Source: Cerrena zonata (lineage: Eukaryota; Basidiomycota; Agaricomycetes; Polyporales; Cerrenaceae). From it: a stretch of DNA of 64,000 nucleotides. Location of the stretch: assembly GCA_038087015.1 (NCBI GenBank), contig JASBNA010000022.1:1-64000 (forward strand). The letters run 5' to 3'. Of this stretch, positions 37,657 through 50,936 are shown piece by piece. The position numbers and the translations under genes were made by a program. Position 1 is the first letter of the stretch, and each line of letters begins with the position of its first letter. The notes beneath the pieces are model-generated. The model had not been told where the DNA came from and did not search any database. It was given only the letters and a program-made list of their open reading frames with translations.

Positions 37657-39039
37657 ATGGCGACCAGTTACACATTGTTTGTGATGTATCCTGCTCCATT
37701 ACCTCCTATGCCAGCAGACATCCAAGACACTCAGGACCTCATTTCCACCCATGGCAATGGTATGGATACCCAGAGTGTAGAGGCCTTAGCTATTTTCCAC
37801 CAGTAATCATTTTCTTCCTCTGTTCTGATATATATTTGGCTGATAATTGAATTTGGGGTCTTGTAGATTGCCTTTCAACCTGTATGACATTGTTCCTCGG
37901 CTTCCAACAGAAGTCTGTGAAGAGATCATTGACTGGGTTGCTGCTGCATATCATATTACCAAATATAACTGGGATATCCAGAAGACACTTCATGCATGTG
38001 CTCTTGTCTGTCGAGCATGGGTGCACTGTGCTCAGATGCATCTCTTCACTAATGTCTTAGTGAGATCCAGATATTTACATAGGCTTCAGAATACTCTTCA
38101 GTCAGCTGGCCATATATCATCATCTATCAGGACATTGGAGATTGGTTATGATCAGAAAGTACCTATATCATCATTTTTGGTCTCACATAGACTTCAAAAT
38201 CTTAGCACTTTGGTTATTCGTGGTTTGGAGTTGACTCAAGAACATATATGCTTATTTAGAGCACCACTTTTTTATACTGTGTAACATCTGTGCCTTTTAA
38301 ATTTGGAGAAATGCAAAGTTTCACAACTGATCAGATTTATCAATTCCTTTCATTCTCTTGTTTCTCTGGAGCTCAGGTTCAGTCTTGAGATCCTGGAGCA
38401 CAATGGCCAAATTCTACCAAGACCATCTCACCTATCCAGCTGTTCCTTAAAATCCCTTATATTGACACTGATACCAGGTGTATCAAGACTGTTGGACTGG
38501 TGTCTCAAAGCAGGATCATTCCTTGCCCACATCAAGAAACTCACCTTGAAGTGTTTTGATTATGATGACAAGTCTGAATTTATCTCATATTTCAGAGGAG
38601 TAGAGGTGCTGCTGCAGCATTGTAGTGCTACCATTGAGGATCTTACTCTGTACTTCTATAGTGTAACTATGGTAAATGAGGTTTCAGACCTTTGTAAGTT
38701 GATATAACACATTGTGATTAATTTTGTACTAATGATTTTTACTTAGTTCATTTGGAATCCTTCCCCAAATTGCAGAGATTGTGTTACAAATCATATGGAG
38801 ATTATGCATTATTCAAGTATGCAGAGAGACAGCTCAGTGTAGTCTCTTCAAAATCTGGCATTATTGAAGTTCAACTAGACATTCTCATGGATGAATATGA
38901 ACCTGTTAGAGGCACCTGCAGGTCAATTGATAGCACCTTGGCTAGTAACAAGTTTCCATCACTACACAAAGTCAAACTCTACAAGAAGATCCCCTTTGAC
39001 TACTTTCCTAAACTGCAACAGCAGAAAAAGCTGGAGTAG
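37657..39039 (+). pseudogene. F-box/LRR-like family member, copy B, one nonsense codon
   Basis: Same structure as copy A: exons 37657-37802, 37867-38693 and 38747-39039, with splice sites preserved. Without the stop it would be 421 residues. A single in-frame TAA at 38282-38284 replaces the CAA (Gln) found in copies A and C at the same codon. The frame is otherwise open and matches to the end. The stop falls in the LRR-like region, so a truncated product would keep the F-box (about residues 60-100) and some of the LRR. Either it is a very young pseudogene or the stop is a sequence or assembly error. The body is CpG-poor: three CG in about 2.07 kb. Confidence 0.8.
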
Positions 39040-40789
39040 AGCTATAGGACTAGTCATAGTATTATAGCATGGTGATTACAAGCCAAAGTTGACAGAGAAT
39101 GAAATCAATGTAATTATGTATTTGACTAAAATGTACTACTGCTAAACTCAATATCAAAGAACAATTTTATCTTGACTTGTTGTTTTGTTTTTCCTCTCTT
39201 GTTGTATTACATATGTACATAGCTAACCAACAGAAATATTGATTTTGTTGTTCAATCATGTATATGTTGATTTCTTTTCATAAGTCTATCACAGGTACTT
39301 TTGTGAAACTCTTTTCTCAATAGTACCTCCTGTTTTGCATGTTTATTACCTGCAAGTATCTGTCTCTCAGCACTTGAATACTGGCATCTGTAGCAAATCA
39401 GAAATAGGAAAGTGATAGAAACATAACAGATATCAATGTTATTGGGCATAGAATATAATTACATGATTGGGAACTTAGGGTTGATGCAAGAGTAGGATAG
39501 CCAGCAGACATGTGTGAGAGACAGAACAATGAGACATGGCCTGTATTATGATTGTAATTTAATGAGTGTATGTCATATATATTTTGACCAATCTACTGGT
39601 ACCTGAACCCAGTAAATGCACTCACCAACAGAGAATCCAGCTTCACACCCCTGATCAATAGTCATCCAATGCTGCAACATATTACTTGCCAAGACTCCCA
39701 TATAAACTCACTAGAGTCCCACAGAAGACGCATATAGACAGGTCAGTGCTCGTAGCGAGCTGGAAATCCTCTCTGATCATTATTTGAAGCCATGCAAAGA
39801 GACTCAGCTCACCCAGCAGATTCAGATCAAATCATACACGGCAGCTGAATATGGTATAGATAGCATGAACCTAATACCGGATGTTGAATTTTAGCCTTGC
39901 CGCCTCCAATTTTGCCTGATATACTATCTGGAGCGATTACAAATAGGAGTAACGCACCTGTGTGTGAATCGTTCAACTACACCCATGTCCATTTACCCAG
40001 CGAGCTTGCTATTGCCTTGAGTTATGGTGACATGTCACGAAATAGCGTCCTAATGAAATGATATCGTTAACGACACCTTCTGTGGTGAGAGAATACTGTA
40101 AGGGGAAGGTTTTATGGGACCTTGTGTCGATGCAGGTGTTGAATAGGGTACACCAGCAGGTCGGCTGGGTAGGAGCAGGCAGGTATTGGAGTTTGAGGTT
40201 CGAGATAGCAGTGGGACTGGTGACCGTTAATCATAGCAAGGCATCCAGTAGCGAGAACATTGTTGGGGCCTTGGACTCGAAAACAAAGTCGAGGGTAGCA
40301 GAGAGTTGATAGCGCGAACACGTCTCTGAGCTATGAGGGTACGGAGGATCGAGAGAGGACCGCATTGGAACCAGAGGTTTATTGATACCAGGAGAGTAGT
40401 TAGGCATGCCGCAGCTTTCTCACAGCACACCTGCATAAGCCGGCTCTCGCTTGAGATGACGAGTGATAGTCTCTATACCAATAGAAGTAACAAGGGGACC
40501 GTCCAGTTCTGTAAGGGAAAAGGTACATCCTCCGGAGGGTTTCGACGGTAAAAGTCGGTTGAGGAGGACGCAATCGAGAGGCTTCTTGACGTTTGATTCC
40601 CTGAGAGTTGAGATCTGCGGGTAGTCATTTTTTTTCATGTAGTCGGAAAGGCTCGTATTGAGTGACTGGGAGGTCGTACGGAAGAGGCGACTTTGCTTTT
40701 CAACGTGAGCTGGAGACCGAACCGAAGCAAGTGAAAGGCACGCTTAGTCAACGGTTTGAGCAGAACGTACCAGGAATAGGACGATAAAG

Positions 40790-41680
40790 TCAGAATGGAT
40801 CGCGAGATCTGGTGGCTGAGCGAATGTCGAGTGACAGAAAAAGAATCATTACGAACCTTTCAGAAAGCTCCCTTCTACTGTCCACCACCTGCCGATGATA
40901 TCCTTTCCTCGTATTTCGACCTTTTCACGTGGATCCTTAGGGTACTTGATGAACTCTCGCATCCAACATCAAGTCCAGAGTTCGAGAAAGGGCATTTGAT
41001 GGTGCATCCCAAGTGTCGGAACTCGGAAGATAGTGAAACTACGAGTGTAGTATGTTTATGAAGCAATTAAAAGTATGGCGAGAGTTAACGATGTTGTCAA
41101 CGGAAGAAAAACACTAGAGTGATAGGAGGTGTCAGCAAAGGAGGTAAACAAGATGTCAGTCTTAGAATGCTAATGTCCGATATTATGCCAACGGTATATA
41201 GAGTTTGTTGAGAGGTGAGATCCGCTTGGAAAAAGATGAGAGAAATATCAGAATCAACGACTATACGGCTGGAATACTGACCCTCAATTGGATATGTCAA
41301 TGTATCAAAGGTAATAGGAAGACGAGCGGACGGAATCGTCGACAAGCAGAGTGCGAGGAAAAGAATACGTCCCATGTGGTGGCATTAGAAGAGCCGACTG
41401 CCAGTCGATTACCGAAACGACTCAACCTAGATGGGTACAAATATGAGTAGAACGGTGAAGCTTAAGAATGAGAAGGTGGAGGTCGAGAGGGATGTTGAGC
41501 TGATGGCGAGTTCCGTGGTCGGGTCAATATAGCAAGATCTGATGGAGGAGGCTGCGGCTGAGTACGAGGTGGTGAACGTTAATGTTAACGTTGAACGTTG
41601 AACGTTGAATGTTGAATGGTTGGAGAGAGAGGTCGACTCCGGTCCGGCCCGAGGCTACCAACCAATCACATCTTTCTCTT
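40790..41680. repeat. Accessory cassette, copy 4
   Basis: Landmark M at 40792-40900 (cagaatggatcgcgagatct, then acgaacctttcagaaag) and the GC landmark (ccggtccggcccgagg) at 41639-41654. It is downstream of copy B, as cassette 2 is downstream of copy A. Confidence 0.6.
41578..41621. repeat. Short heptanucleotide tandem repeat
   Basis: About five units of tgaacgt (two as tgaatgt/tgaatgg). An inverted fragment with the same motif (tttcaacgttcaacgtccaa) sits at 41877-41898, so a weak hairpin is possible. At the equivalent place in unit A (31.42 kb) only a two-unit version is present. Confidence 0.6.
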
Positions 41681-44053
41681 GTAAGGTGTCCTCGCCGCCG
41701 TGCAACGCTCCCTCCGTACATCTTCTCTCACTAGATCTCACTGGCCATCAGTAGTGTTCGATGCACTAGCTATAGGCCTCTTACTTACACTTCCAACTTC
41801 GACATCCCATCGCGAAGGGCATTCATACCTGTGCTACTGCCTATCTCGCAGACTCGGGTTCTGACGTCTCCTTCAACATTTCAACGTTCAACGTCCAACC
41901 CCAGTATCAACACCAGCTTGATTATCCCCGTACCCTCACCACAGAAACTACACCTAGCAACATCGTCTCCATTGAAGGCTTCATCCCCAATCTTGTATAT
42001 ATAGCAGGGTTCCTTTTATTGGAGACCTCGGTGCCAACCCGAGAGCATAGGATGAAGTCTTGGTCGACGGAAACACATCCTGGTAAGTTACCGTTGATGA
42101 TCTGAGCCTATAATTGTGCTCAAGCTATAACCTACGTTGTCTATAGGTGTGTTCCGCGGTTCGCTTGATGGACCCTCTTTTGCTCATTGTCGATTCCTAA
42201 GCTCTTCGACATCTCATAATCCACCCAATGCCCGTACATCTTGCCAATTCTTCCCCCTATCACATTACCTTGACGATCCCTAGTCTGGGTTCTCGTCTCA
42301 TATTGTCCACTTCTCTCTCTCATTTGGCTATCAAGCACGGGGTCAACGCCTTCGTCGTCTGTCTAACAGTATCCCTTGTCCTTACAATACCTAGAATCTA
42401 CGCTGGCCGAGATGGCCTTCCTTGTGCAACCCCAAAGCAGAGGATATGTCGGGATCATCTACAAAGTGTGCATTCACTACAACCCTAAAGTCAAACCACA
42501 AAGACCGAAAAAACCAACTCATGCTTGCCATTGTCGGAGGTGGAAGAGTGCTATGCTATGATGGGACTCTATACTCTCCAATTCGATGAAGCGGCCCCCT
42601 CCGTTTATTGTTTTCTAGCCCAAGATCATCGTCACAGACATCCTCTCCCTATTTGCCATTGATAGGAATGGAGACCTAACATCTCTCTCTTCGAGGGTCT
42701 TTTCTTGCGTCTGTACCGTGTTATCTCCTCTCACTCACCATTAGTAGTGTTCGACTCTCTAGGCCTGACTCTCGCTCAGCCCCGCCTCTAAGTTCGACAT
42801 CCGATACCAAGGGTACATCCTGCACTCTTCGCTATGTTTATGGTTCTCCCCTCGTGGGATCGGATTCTGATGTCACCTTCAACCCCGGCCAGCTCGATTA
42901 CTCCTGTCTCCTCGCTTCCATAGAAGTCACCGTCAGCAGCATCGCTCCCGTCGGAAATTCCTCGTCAATCTTGTATAGCGGGCTTCCTTGGGAAAACCTA
43001 ATGCCGACCTGAGAGAGTAGAATGAGATCCAGTCAACGGAAATGCATCCTTGCAAGTTATCCAGTTAATGATCCAAGCTCACTATCGCGCTCAGGATATA
43101 AACAATACAATGGACAGGTGCGTTCAAAATATTCATATTTCGTGGTTCGCTTAATTAAATCCTCTTGCTCACTGTCTATTCGCAAGCTCTACGACAGTCG
43201 ACAGCCCATCCAGCTCTCATACACCTGGTCAATTCTTCCCACTACACATTCATCCCATCTTGTTGGTCTAGCTCTTCTTCCTCCACTGCATCTCGTGTCA
43301 TTGGCCACCATCGTACGCTTGCTCGTTTCGATCATATATCCCCAATTATAAATCAGTTTTCTGCTGTCTAATACTATTTCTATGCGAGCCATTCCTACCC
43401 TATTTTCCATGTAAACGAGGTACCCCAGTGATCCCAACATACGCAAAATTGTCTCGAGACAATCTGTCATAGACGAGCTTGTACTCCGAATCTAATTGTG
43501 TCGGCTAGTATCATCCGGGGAAATCACTTTTCTCCGAGGGCTCCATTAGCTGCTTACAGACGCAACACCTTATAACGATCCGCACTCTTTCGAACAACTT
43601 CCGGGCACGGTTCAGTACCCGGAGCAATAAATCTTGCTCAATGTTGTGTAAATTTGAATTCCGCTTCGTGGATTTAGATTTCATTTGTGTGCAGCAGATC
43701 CGGGCAATCCGGGTGCATTGTGCTCTGAGGGGTAGATGCAAGGACGAGTTATTCATTCTCTGTGCCTATATCCATCCTCGGGCTGGTTTCCTTCACCCAT
43801 TGCTTCTATGAGAGAGATGTTTTGTTATCCCATTATTGAACAACAGACGAGAAAGATCCTTAATGATCCCCGGTTCGCGCTTCTACAACTAGTAGCTGTA
43901 GTTACTGATATTCTCCGACCGAATGGTCTTCTACAGAGTTTCCGCCTTTAACCCTGGGATTTCTGAAGCCGATGAGCATCTGTACTCAATCATCGCTACT
44001 GAATTACAAGACACTCGTGCAAGCAACAACGCTGTTTTTGTTTTTTTACACAG

Positions 44054-44299
44054 AGGAGCTCTCGTACCAACAAGTTTCGTAGCACGGTCGACTGGTTCTC
44101 TGAAAACTGGATCCACACGCGGCTCATGTCCCCCAATGATGGTCTCCCGCCAACCGTCAAGCCAACCGATGCTATTGGAGGTCTCGCTAGTCTCTTAATA
44201 TTCCGTTCGGCCCATTCTATTAGCAACTGTTCTCTGCATGCATTCATGCAATCGATAGCCTCCTTTTCGACACAGACGGAATCTATGCTGTTCAATTGA
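44054..44299 (+). other. Exon-like open frame, unrecognised
   Basis: A T-rich tract ending in cag at 44053 looks like a splice acceptor. It is followed by 81 open codons that read like protein (STVDWFSENWIHTRLM, IGGLASLLIFRSAH) and a TGA ending at 44299. Open frames upstream at 43.80-44.05 kb do not join to it in phase with any donor I can find. It is probably the last exon of a decayed gene; family unknown. Confidence 0.25.
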
Positions 44300-44988
44300 A
44301 TGTCCCCTCCACTCGGAGTGTAGTAACTAGCTCCAACCGATTGAGAGTCAATTTACCTCTTGCCTTCGCAAATTTACCGTGGTATTTAGTATCTCGCCGT
44401 TGGATAAACATTTGAACCAGAGTGAAAACCTCGCATATAATCTGGAAATATCGAGGGAGGAGAAGCGACAGTAAAGAAACGGTGGTACAAACTGGAGTAA
44501 GCGGATCGAGTTGGTAGGACTCAGGAAACACTGCACGAAACAGAGACGGAAAAGGGAATGGAAGGAGGAACACGAAAGGTAGAATAGTCAAGTTGCCAGG
44601 TTTCGCATTTTTCACGTGGATGAGAGATATAAGTAGGAATGGTCTGTACACAGTTATTATTGCACGGAAGAACACCGCTACATGATTCGAGATATATGAT
44701 TGATGTGACTGAGGCTGTCGTAGCACGGTCACCTGAAGGACGGTAGAGTGGAAAAATGAGGTGTGAAGTGATCAAATGAAGGGACGTCAGGCATGAATCA
44801 TATCCCGGAAACATGGTATTGATGGGTCTACAAAGCAAGGAACTTACCGAGAGACGGAGCCCAGAGTACCACTCATCTACCTCCAACATCGCGTAGGTTT
44901 CTATCAACAATATCACCGAGTCCAACTCTTCGCTACCTCAAAGGAGACTGTTTATTGCGTCATGTCTGGTATCAATCAGGTCGAGTTG

Positions 44989-46340
44989 CTAGTTATATCG
45001 CCAGTACGTCTCTATGATCCCACGTTTTTGCAAGTTAGAAAAGTAATCGAAGAGGATCTCCCTGCAAACATTGACCCTGCGGACCATGGGATACTTGGCA
45101 GAAACCAATGCGCTGTCAATAGTTTTACAGAGATCTGCGACTGGGCTCCATTCCTTTAGCAGCCTGATATCGAGCTGGACTTCAACAAGGTTGCTTTTCG
45201 AAGATACGGCACTGAGCTGTCTGGCTGCATACTTTAACATCGCATCTCCTCGGTATGTCAATTTGTGCATCTTCACGAAGTGCTCCAGACAAACTAGAAG
45301 AGAGTATGAGTGGAAAACTGACGGCCAAGTCCCATTGGCTTACAAAGGTCAGAGACTTCACCCATCATAGGTACATCATTGAAAATGAGAGTAAGATCCT
45401 CGATTGTAGCACCGCAATGGCGCAGCAGGGCCTCCACTCCTCCGAAACATGATTGAAATTCAGTTTGACTCTGGTGAGCAATACAGGCCAACATGAGCAT
45501 CTTCAAGTGCCCAAGGAGCAGCCCCGCCTTTATGAACCAGTCCAACAGCCTAAACACACCTGGTATTAGTTCCAGGTCGAGGACTGTCAGAGAACGGCTG
45601 GATGCATAGTACGGGCTCGGTAGAATCTGGCCATTATGCTCCAGAGTCTTGAAGTCTAAAAAGACGTGTAAGGATGAGAGGGAATGAAAGGCATTTAGGA
45701 ATCGAATTAATTGGGAAGCGTTGCATTTCTTCAGCATTTCAAGGTCGAGGACTTGTACAGAACAACGGAGAGGCGCTCGACACAACCATGGATGCTCTCG
45801 AGTGAGATCGAAGCAGAATATATGGAGTGTTTTGAGATTTTGGGATTTGTGGGCGATAAATAGCGACGACACTGGCATGGCGTGTTCGGACTGCGAGTCA
45901 ATGTTTAACTCATTGATAAATGAGGCGAGATGACGAGGTGCCTTGAGACTACGATTGAAAGTGGACAATGATTCCGCTTTCACGTTGACACAAGTAAAGA
46001 GATGAAGCTGAGCTCGGTATCGCCACGTTCGACAAACGAGGGAGCATGCTAGGAGAGTGACTCGTGTCCACATATTCTGCAGAAATGGATCGCATTCTGC
46101 AGCGATCCAGTCCATGATAGATTCACAGAGCTCTATCGGAAGGCGAGGGAGTGTAGGAGGTAAAAGTGCCCTGCGAGATATCGAAATTCGTCTCCGTCAA
46201 CGGTCAGATGAGTGTGCCTCTGAGTATACGCACGTTACTTACCTGCTGGCAGCTGTCAGGCATCCTGAGACCGTGACATGTCCCTCACCACAACCTCCAC
46301 CAATGATCTGGTCTCGAAACGGCGAAACATTCGCAGACAT
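44989..46340 (-). CDS. F-box protein with LRR-like repeats, copy E (intact, CpG-normal)
   Basis: Start ATG at 46340 (MSANVSPFRDQIIGGG); exons 46340-46243, 46170-45344 and 45293-44989; introns of 72 and 50 bases; 409 residues. Exon 1 was found by requiring the family's phase-2 intron 1, which joins AG to GGCACTT to give SRALLPPTLPRLPIELCE. The F-box runs from about residue 43 (LPRLPIELCESIMDWIAAE, then LLACSLVCRTWRYRAQLHLF). LRR-like strands follow (LKTLHIFCFDLTRE, SLSSLHVFLDFKTL, LKMLMLACIAHQSQ, IEDLTLIFNDVPM, LVEVQLDIRLLKEW). Exon 2 is 827 bases, exactly as in copies A and B. Unlike copies A-C it is rich in CG, so it records the family before or without CpG loss. It is closest to the broken fragment at 12.3-12.9 kb. 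Confidence 0.82.
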
Positions 46341-48599
46341 CGGGGGTTATGCGTGGTTGAATACTGCTCTCCGTACTATGATGATGAGCCTGCAGTTGTA
46401 CAAATAGATATGAAGATTACAGTTACCTTGGTTTAGGGCGGAGAGGAGGTGAGAGAACTAAAGAGCCTTCGGTGGCAACTACACCAATCCTTGAAGAAGT
46501 GCGGTATATGCATTGAAGGGCTTCCAAGTCTGTGAGAGATATGCACCGCCTCCGAATTCGAACCGCCAACCCCACCTGATCAGAGTCTGCATCCACGGAG
46601 GTTCGTCACGAGCGGCGTATTGAGCGCGAAACGTGACAAAGATTAGGATTGTGAGGTAATGTGAGGTGAGGTGTGTAGATCGAGTCTGAAGAGTTGCACG
46701 ACTGGGACCGTATGTGTATCCGGGCTCCAATAAATGACGGTTTAACTTCTCTCACCATCAGGAATGGGGTCATCTGGTGAGATAAACCAGTCGAGCAAGG
46801 TACGTGTCCAAGGAGAGATACAGTCTCGAGAACTTCGGTTGTCAAATATCCGTGTCCTTGTAACCGGGTGTGTATTCGGGATGTGATAGATGGCTATAAG
46901 CACAGATGCTGCGGGATAAAATGTGTGGACATGGGCATGATAAACCAGGATCTGAATCGACTCATCGCAGGAGTTGCCGCTTTCAGCAATAGGAATCTGA
47001 CTTGGAATAATTACCAAGAATGTCTCAGAACAGCCCTAGAGGCGTTTGAAGAGACGGTGTCAAAATGAACGGAAGAGAGGTGTCATTCCTTGATTGCTGT
47101 CCCCAGGTATTATCCACAATTAAAAGCGGGATGTACATTTCCCGGGTCCAGGGGTTGCAGCTCTCTAACAAACCGAGCCAGAGCTGAGTTGGCTCGAGTA
47201 AACCCCTCTACGTAGCAGGGGGCGGATTTGGTCTGAACCAGAGTTGAAGGGTTGTCAGAATTGTTCCGCATTGTCTTCAACGTAGACGTCCATATATGTG
47301 GGTAGAGCCTGTGAGACGGAAGTGTGTGGGATGCGGTAGAATTAGGTCAGAGTAGCAGATCGGGTATTTTTTTGCCAAGGGGATATATAGGGCTAAGCAG
47401 GAGGGCGAAGAAGAGAAGAGATCGGTAAATGAGCTGTCGATGGGATCGAGAGAGGGGCACGGTGACTCCTTTCCCCCCGAGGAATCTGACCAACAGCATA
47501 AACAATCGATTAAGGCGTATCACCTCCGCTTGAATGACGCCCGGAAATGTTCATATTAGAAATCTGGGAGGACGAACCGAGAGATCGCTTTGGTATTCGG
47601 TACTAGACGAAATAGTGTGGTGGACGCAATAATCGTCCTGGGGAGAACGAGAGGGCATTGACGGGAAAACACGTATGTGAGGCGTGATAGCAAGACGTAT
47701 TCCGGTGAACAAAATCCTTTGTACATTCCACCGCTCACATACTTCATCCTTTCTCTACGTTCATAGCACGTCAACGCTCAAATCTTTTAGCGGACATCCA
47801 TCTTCTTGTATACCCATGCCCAACGCTAGAGTTATAGCTCAAAACGTGAAAGTAGGAAGATGACAGCATACAATCATTGCAACGTCTCGATCTGCAGTGG
47901 GTAGAAGGGTGACTGAGGCAGTGCAGAGACGTAGAGTCGACAGCACGATCACAAATCCTTCAGTACAGCAAACTGCGATGGCTGAGTCTGGATTGGTCGA
48001 TGGATCCGAGTTGATGGCGCCGATTGAGGAGGCATAGACCCTTGCGAGCGGGAACAGAGCTGTAGCACATCAGCATAAGGAAGAAACCGAGGCCCTAGAG
48101 ATTCAGACTCGACCTCATAATAGTAAACTATACGTCATTGACTATGTCGACACCCGATGGTGATAGCGGGAGACACTCACGAAGGATTTCCCCTCAGGTA
48201 CCACCAGAATGTCGACTCGGACCACCAATTCAAATCGTCCTACAACCATAGGCCCTCCACTCGTTCGGTAGACTACACGTCCCTACCAATGATCTCGGAC
48301 TCGAACGCATATATGCGTCCCTTGTTTGTAGAATATTATCCACAATGGAGTCGCTGATCTTCGTGATTCTTCGAGGTGTTGGAGCGAAGGCCAGGTTGAT
48401 CGAATTCAAGCCGTATAATCTCCACCTAGATGAGATAGAGGTCAGATCGAGGTGTTCTTTGAGAATCTGAAGATCGCGCCGTCGAGATCGGCTAGGACTT
48501 CGGTAGAGGTAGCGATGGAGTAGGGATGCGTAAGTTGTGTGCTGAGAGACAGCTGAGTTGAGGTAATGGTTGCGTGGGATGGGATGATGGGCGAGTCCG

Positions 48600-49560
48600 A
48601 CCCAAGGTGTACTGCGAGAAGGAATGGGTATCGGTGAGTCAAAGATAAGCAAAGTATGAACAGTTCTGACTAACCTTCGGTAAGGTCTCTTCCACCCTCT
48701 ACCGTCAGCATTCTTTCGCTTCTCCAAGTTCAGAGCATACTGTCGTGAAGGTTGTGTACACCTTCGAATGTATTGACAACAATTTCGTCTCCACTCCTAT
48801 TTAACCACGAGATCGCAGTCCGACAGATCACGAGAACCCGTTATGCCAGCTTGTTGTGCATCGGGAGCGATGAGCCACTTGGAGAGTGAGGGATGGACGG
48901 GTTTGTGAGATGGGGGTCACTGCGATGATCGGTGAGGAGTGACGATACAATCGACGGAAAAGCAGCGTCCAAATGATGCGAAGAAGAGTCGGTGAAGCAG
49001 TAAAGGCGTCGTATTGATGGGGACGGTTGGCATTTGATCCACAATTCTGTCAATAGCAGATGAGCACTGCAAGGAAGTCTGGACGACGAGAATTGACAAT
49101 AAGATGTACAAACACATGGATATGCAATCAGAAGACTCACCTTCGTACAGATGTGAATCAAAACCAAACGGACGGACGGACGGAGTGACAACGGGCAGAG
49201 TCAACAGCTATGGGGCACTAAATATGCCTCATTCAGTAGTAGCACCAGAAAGGTGCGTTATCAAGTCTCAAATATGATCCCAGAAGCAGAGACTAGAGCA
49301 GATGACAGCAGTCAATCACTAAAACAGTGATCTTGGGCAGGCGGAAAAGCAAATGAGAGGTGCCAATGCTAAAGCGTAAAAAGACGGAGAGTTTGTTGGC
49401 CTCTGTAGAGCACGCAAGGCCGGGAGAGTGGTTGCGAGTGGTCTAGTCATGGCTGTCCTCTAGTACTGAGTACTAACTCGGAATCGTTGAAGGTTGGTTG
49501 AACGTGGAAGTTTAAGTCGACTGCTCCGATCGACTTTGCCTCGGCCCGGGCCGAGTTCAA
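48600..49560. repeat. Accessory cassette, copy 5 (upstream of F-box copy C)
   Basis: Landmark M at 48600-48700 (ccaaggtgtactgcgagaag, then ctaaccttcggtaagg) and the GC landmark (gcctcggcccgggccgag) at 49538-49556. This is the most distant of the five from its neighbour cassette (7.9 kb from copy 4). Confidence 0.55.
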
Positions 49561-50881
49561 TCAGATCCTTGTCATCGATGTGGACTTGACGTTCTTGCAT
49601 CTGCAACGGTTTCTTCATCCAACCATCGGCCCCACTCTTGTATCTCCCGGTCTGCAATCACTGAAGCTTCCCGGTAGGGTCACACCCAGATATTACTACT
49701 GCTGGACTCTCCGCTACGCTCATCTGGCTGGCTCAAATCCCAGCATCGACGCTGTCTTGAGGACTCCGTCTCATGACAGAATCCACGTCTCTTAAGTGTC
49801 AGTTTGTACTCTGTGATGTCCTTGGACATTTGAACCACAGAGTGGACTCTATCTCGAGTGCTTCACAATGTATCCTCGGCGACATAGCTCACGTCTACAT
49901 CGGAGAATCAATCACTCATATCCCACTTGTCTAATAAGTTTCCTCATACCGTCGAATTCCCGAGATCGTTGTGGAAAGGGGATTCGGTCTCATTGAAGCG
50001 TTGAATACAGGTGAGTTGCCATCAACTATGGTTGCTGACCACGATGTTTTCAATAGGCACCATGGTCCTGGAGACAACATCCCTTCTGTCATTGGACGAT
50101 CTTCAAACCGTGCTTCTCGTCCGTTATCCAATCTCATGCCTCCAGATATCTGACCCTTCACCAAGGTCTCACTCGTCTTGATCCTTCTCCTTCGCAGACC
50201 AGCTCGACTGCCCAATCCTGACTCCTGAAGTCTCATCTGTGGCGCACTGTGGGGTGACTTTGGAGCACAACACTTTCTCTGGTACAGCTTTCCCTATGTC
50301 CAACACCTACAATCACGAGCGCTGCAAGTACCTTTCCCATACAGTGCGGATCCACCCTGTTCACGGCATCGAGTTGGGTTTCCTCGCATCAATTCGATGC
50401 TGCATCAAATACTATAGAGTAACCACAAAATACGTCGAGGTACATGCATGCCCCATTAGAAAGTTACGTTGCAAGTCCTCATCAGTTCATATTTGAACAG
50501 CACGGCTCTCAACACAGGGTTGGACAGATGGGTAATACATCGCGGTGCTGTGAGATTAGGAGGAGTTTATTAGACGATCCATTTTGTAGTCACTCCCTTG
50601 ACGTTTTCCAAGAAAATTTAGGAATTCCATAATCTCTCCGGTCATGTTGCCATCCTATGGTTCGACTGTTCCCCACTGGCGAGATGTTCGTACGCCCGAA
50701 ATAATAGTCGCGCCATGCTATCGACATACCATCGTGTTCGTCCAGATACGTGTACTCACAGTCCCGGCGGTTCTTTGTGGTATATTTAGATCCTTCGACG
50801 TACTGCAATAGCTTCTTGGTCGCTTACCCCCATTCTTGTGACCTTAAAGTTCAGTCGAAACCCTTTCATACTACGTTGGTA

Positions 50882-50936
50882 GTGCGTCTATCTGTCAACG
50901 AAGCTATACATGCACGTAGCGCGAGTACTTAAGGCC
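50882..50936 (+). promoter_or_regulatory. Conserved upstream block of F-box copy C
   Basis: Almost identical to the block of copy B (gtgcgtctatctgtcaacga, cacgtagcgcgagtacttaa) and 208 bases before its ATG. It retains its CG dinucleotides, while the gene body downstream has lost nearly all. Confidence 0.5.

Larger units (their letters stand above)
33870..42300. repeat. Segmental duplication unit B
   Basis: 33.87-39.73 kb is colinear with 47.14-52.92 kb (unit C), and 35.8-42.3 kb with unit A. For example, the block with gtgtgggatgcagtaggatt at 34063 recurs as gtgtgggatgcggtagaatt at 47324. The duplication therefore includes about 3 kb upstream of the F-box gene, not just the gene. Limits are approximate. 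Confidence 0.65.
39040..44988. other. Noncoding, repeat-built DNA between F-box copies B and E
   Basis: 39040-39728 is the CpG-free tail of copy B. From 39.73 to about 42.3 kb it is the tail of unit B, including cassette 4. At 42.70-43.35 kb lies another diverged copy of the 31.5/41.6-kb module. 43.5-44.9 kb carries one exon-like frame (listed separately). No gene model can be completed. Confidence 0.4.

Noticed and set aside
48230..48727. 165-codon minus-strand open frame upstream of copy C
   Set aside because: A related frame exists near 35.0 kb but is interrupted there; more likely shared repeat DNA than a live gene.
24985..49560. LTR retrotransposon explanation for the repeated cassettes
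   Set aside because: No reverse transcriptase, integrase or gag-like frame between cassettes, and no TG...CA ends or target duplications seen.
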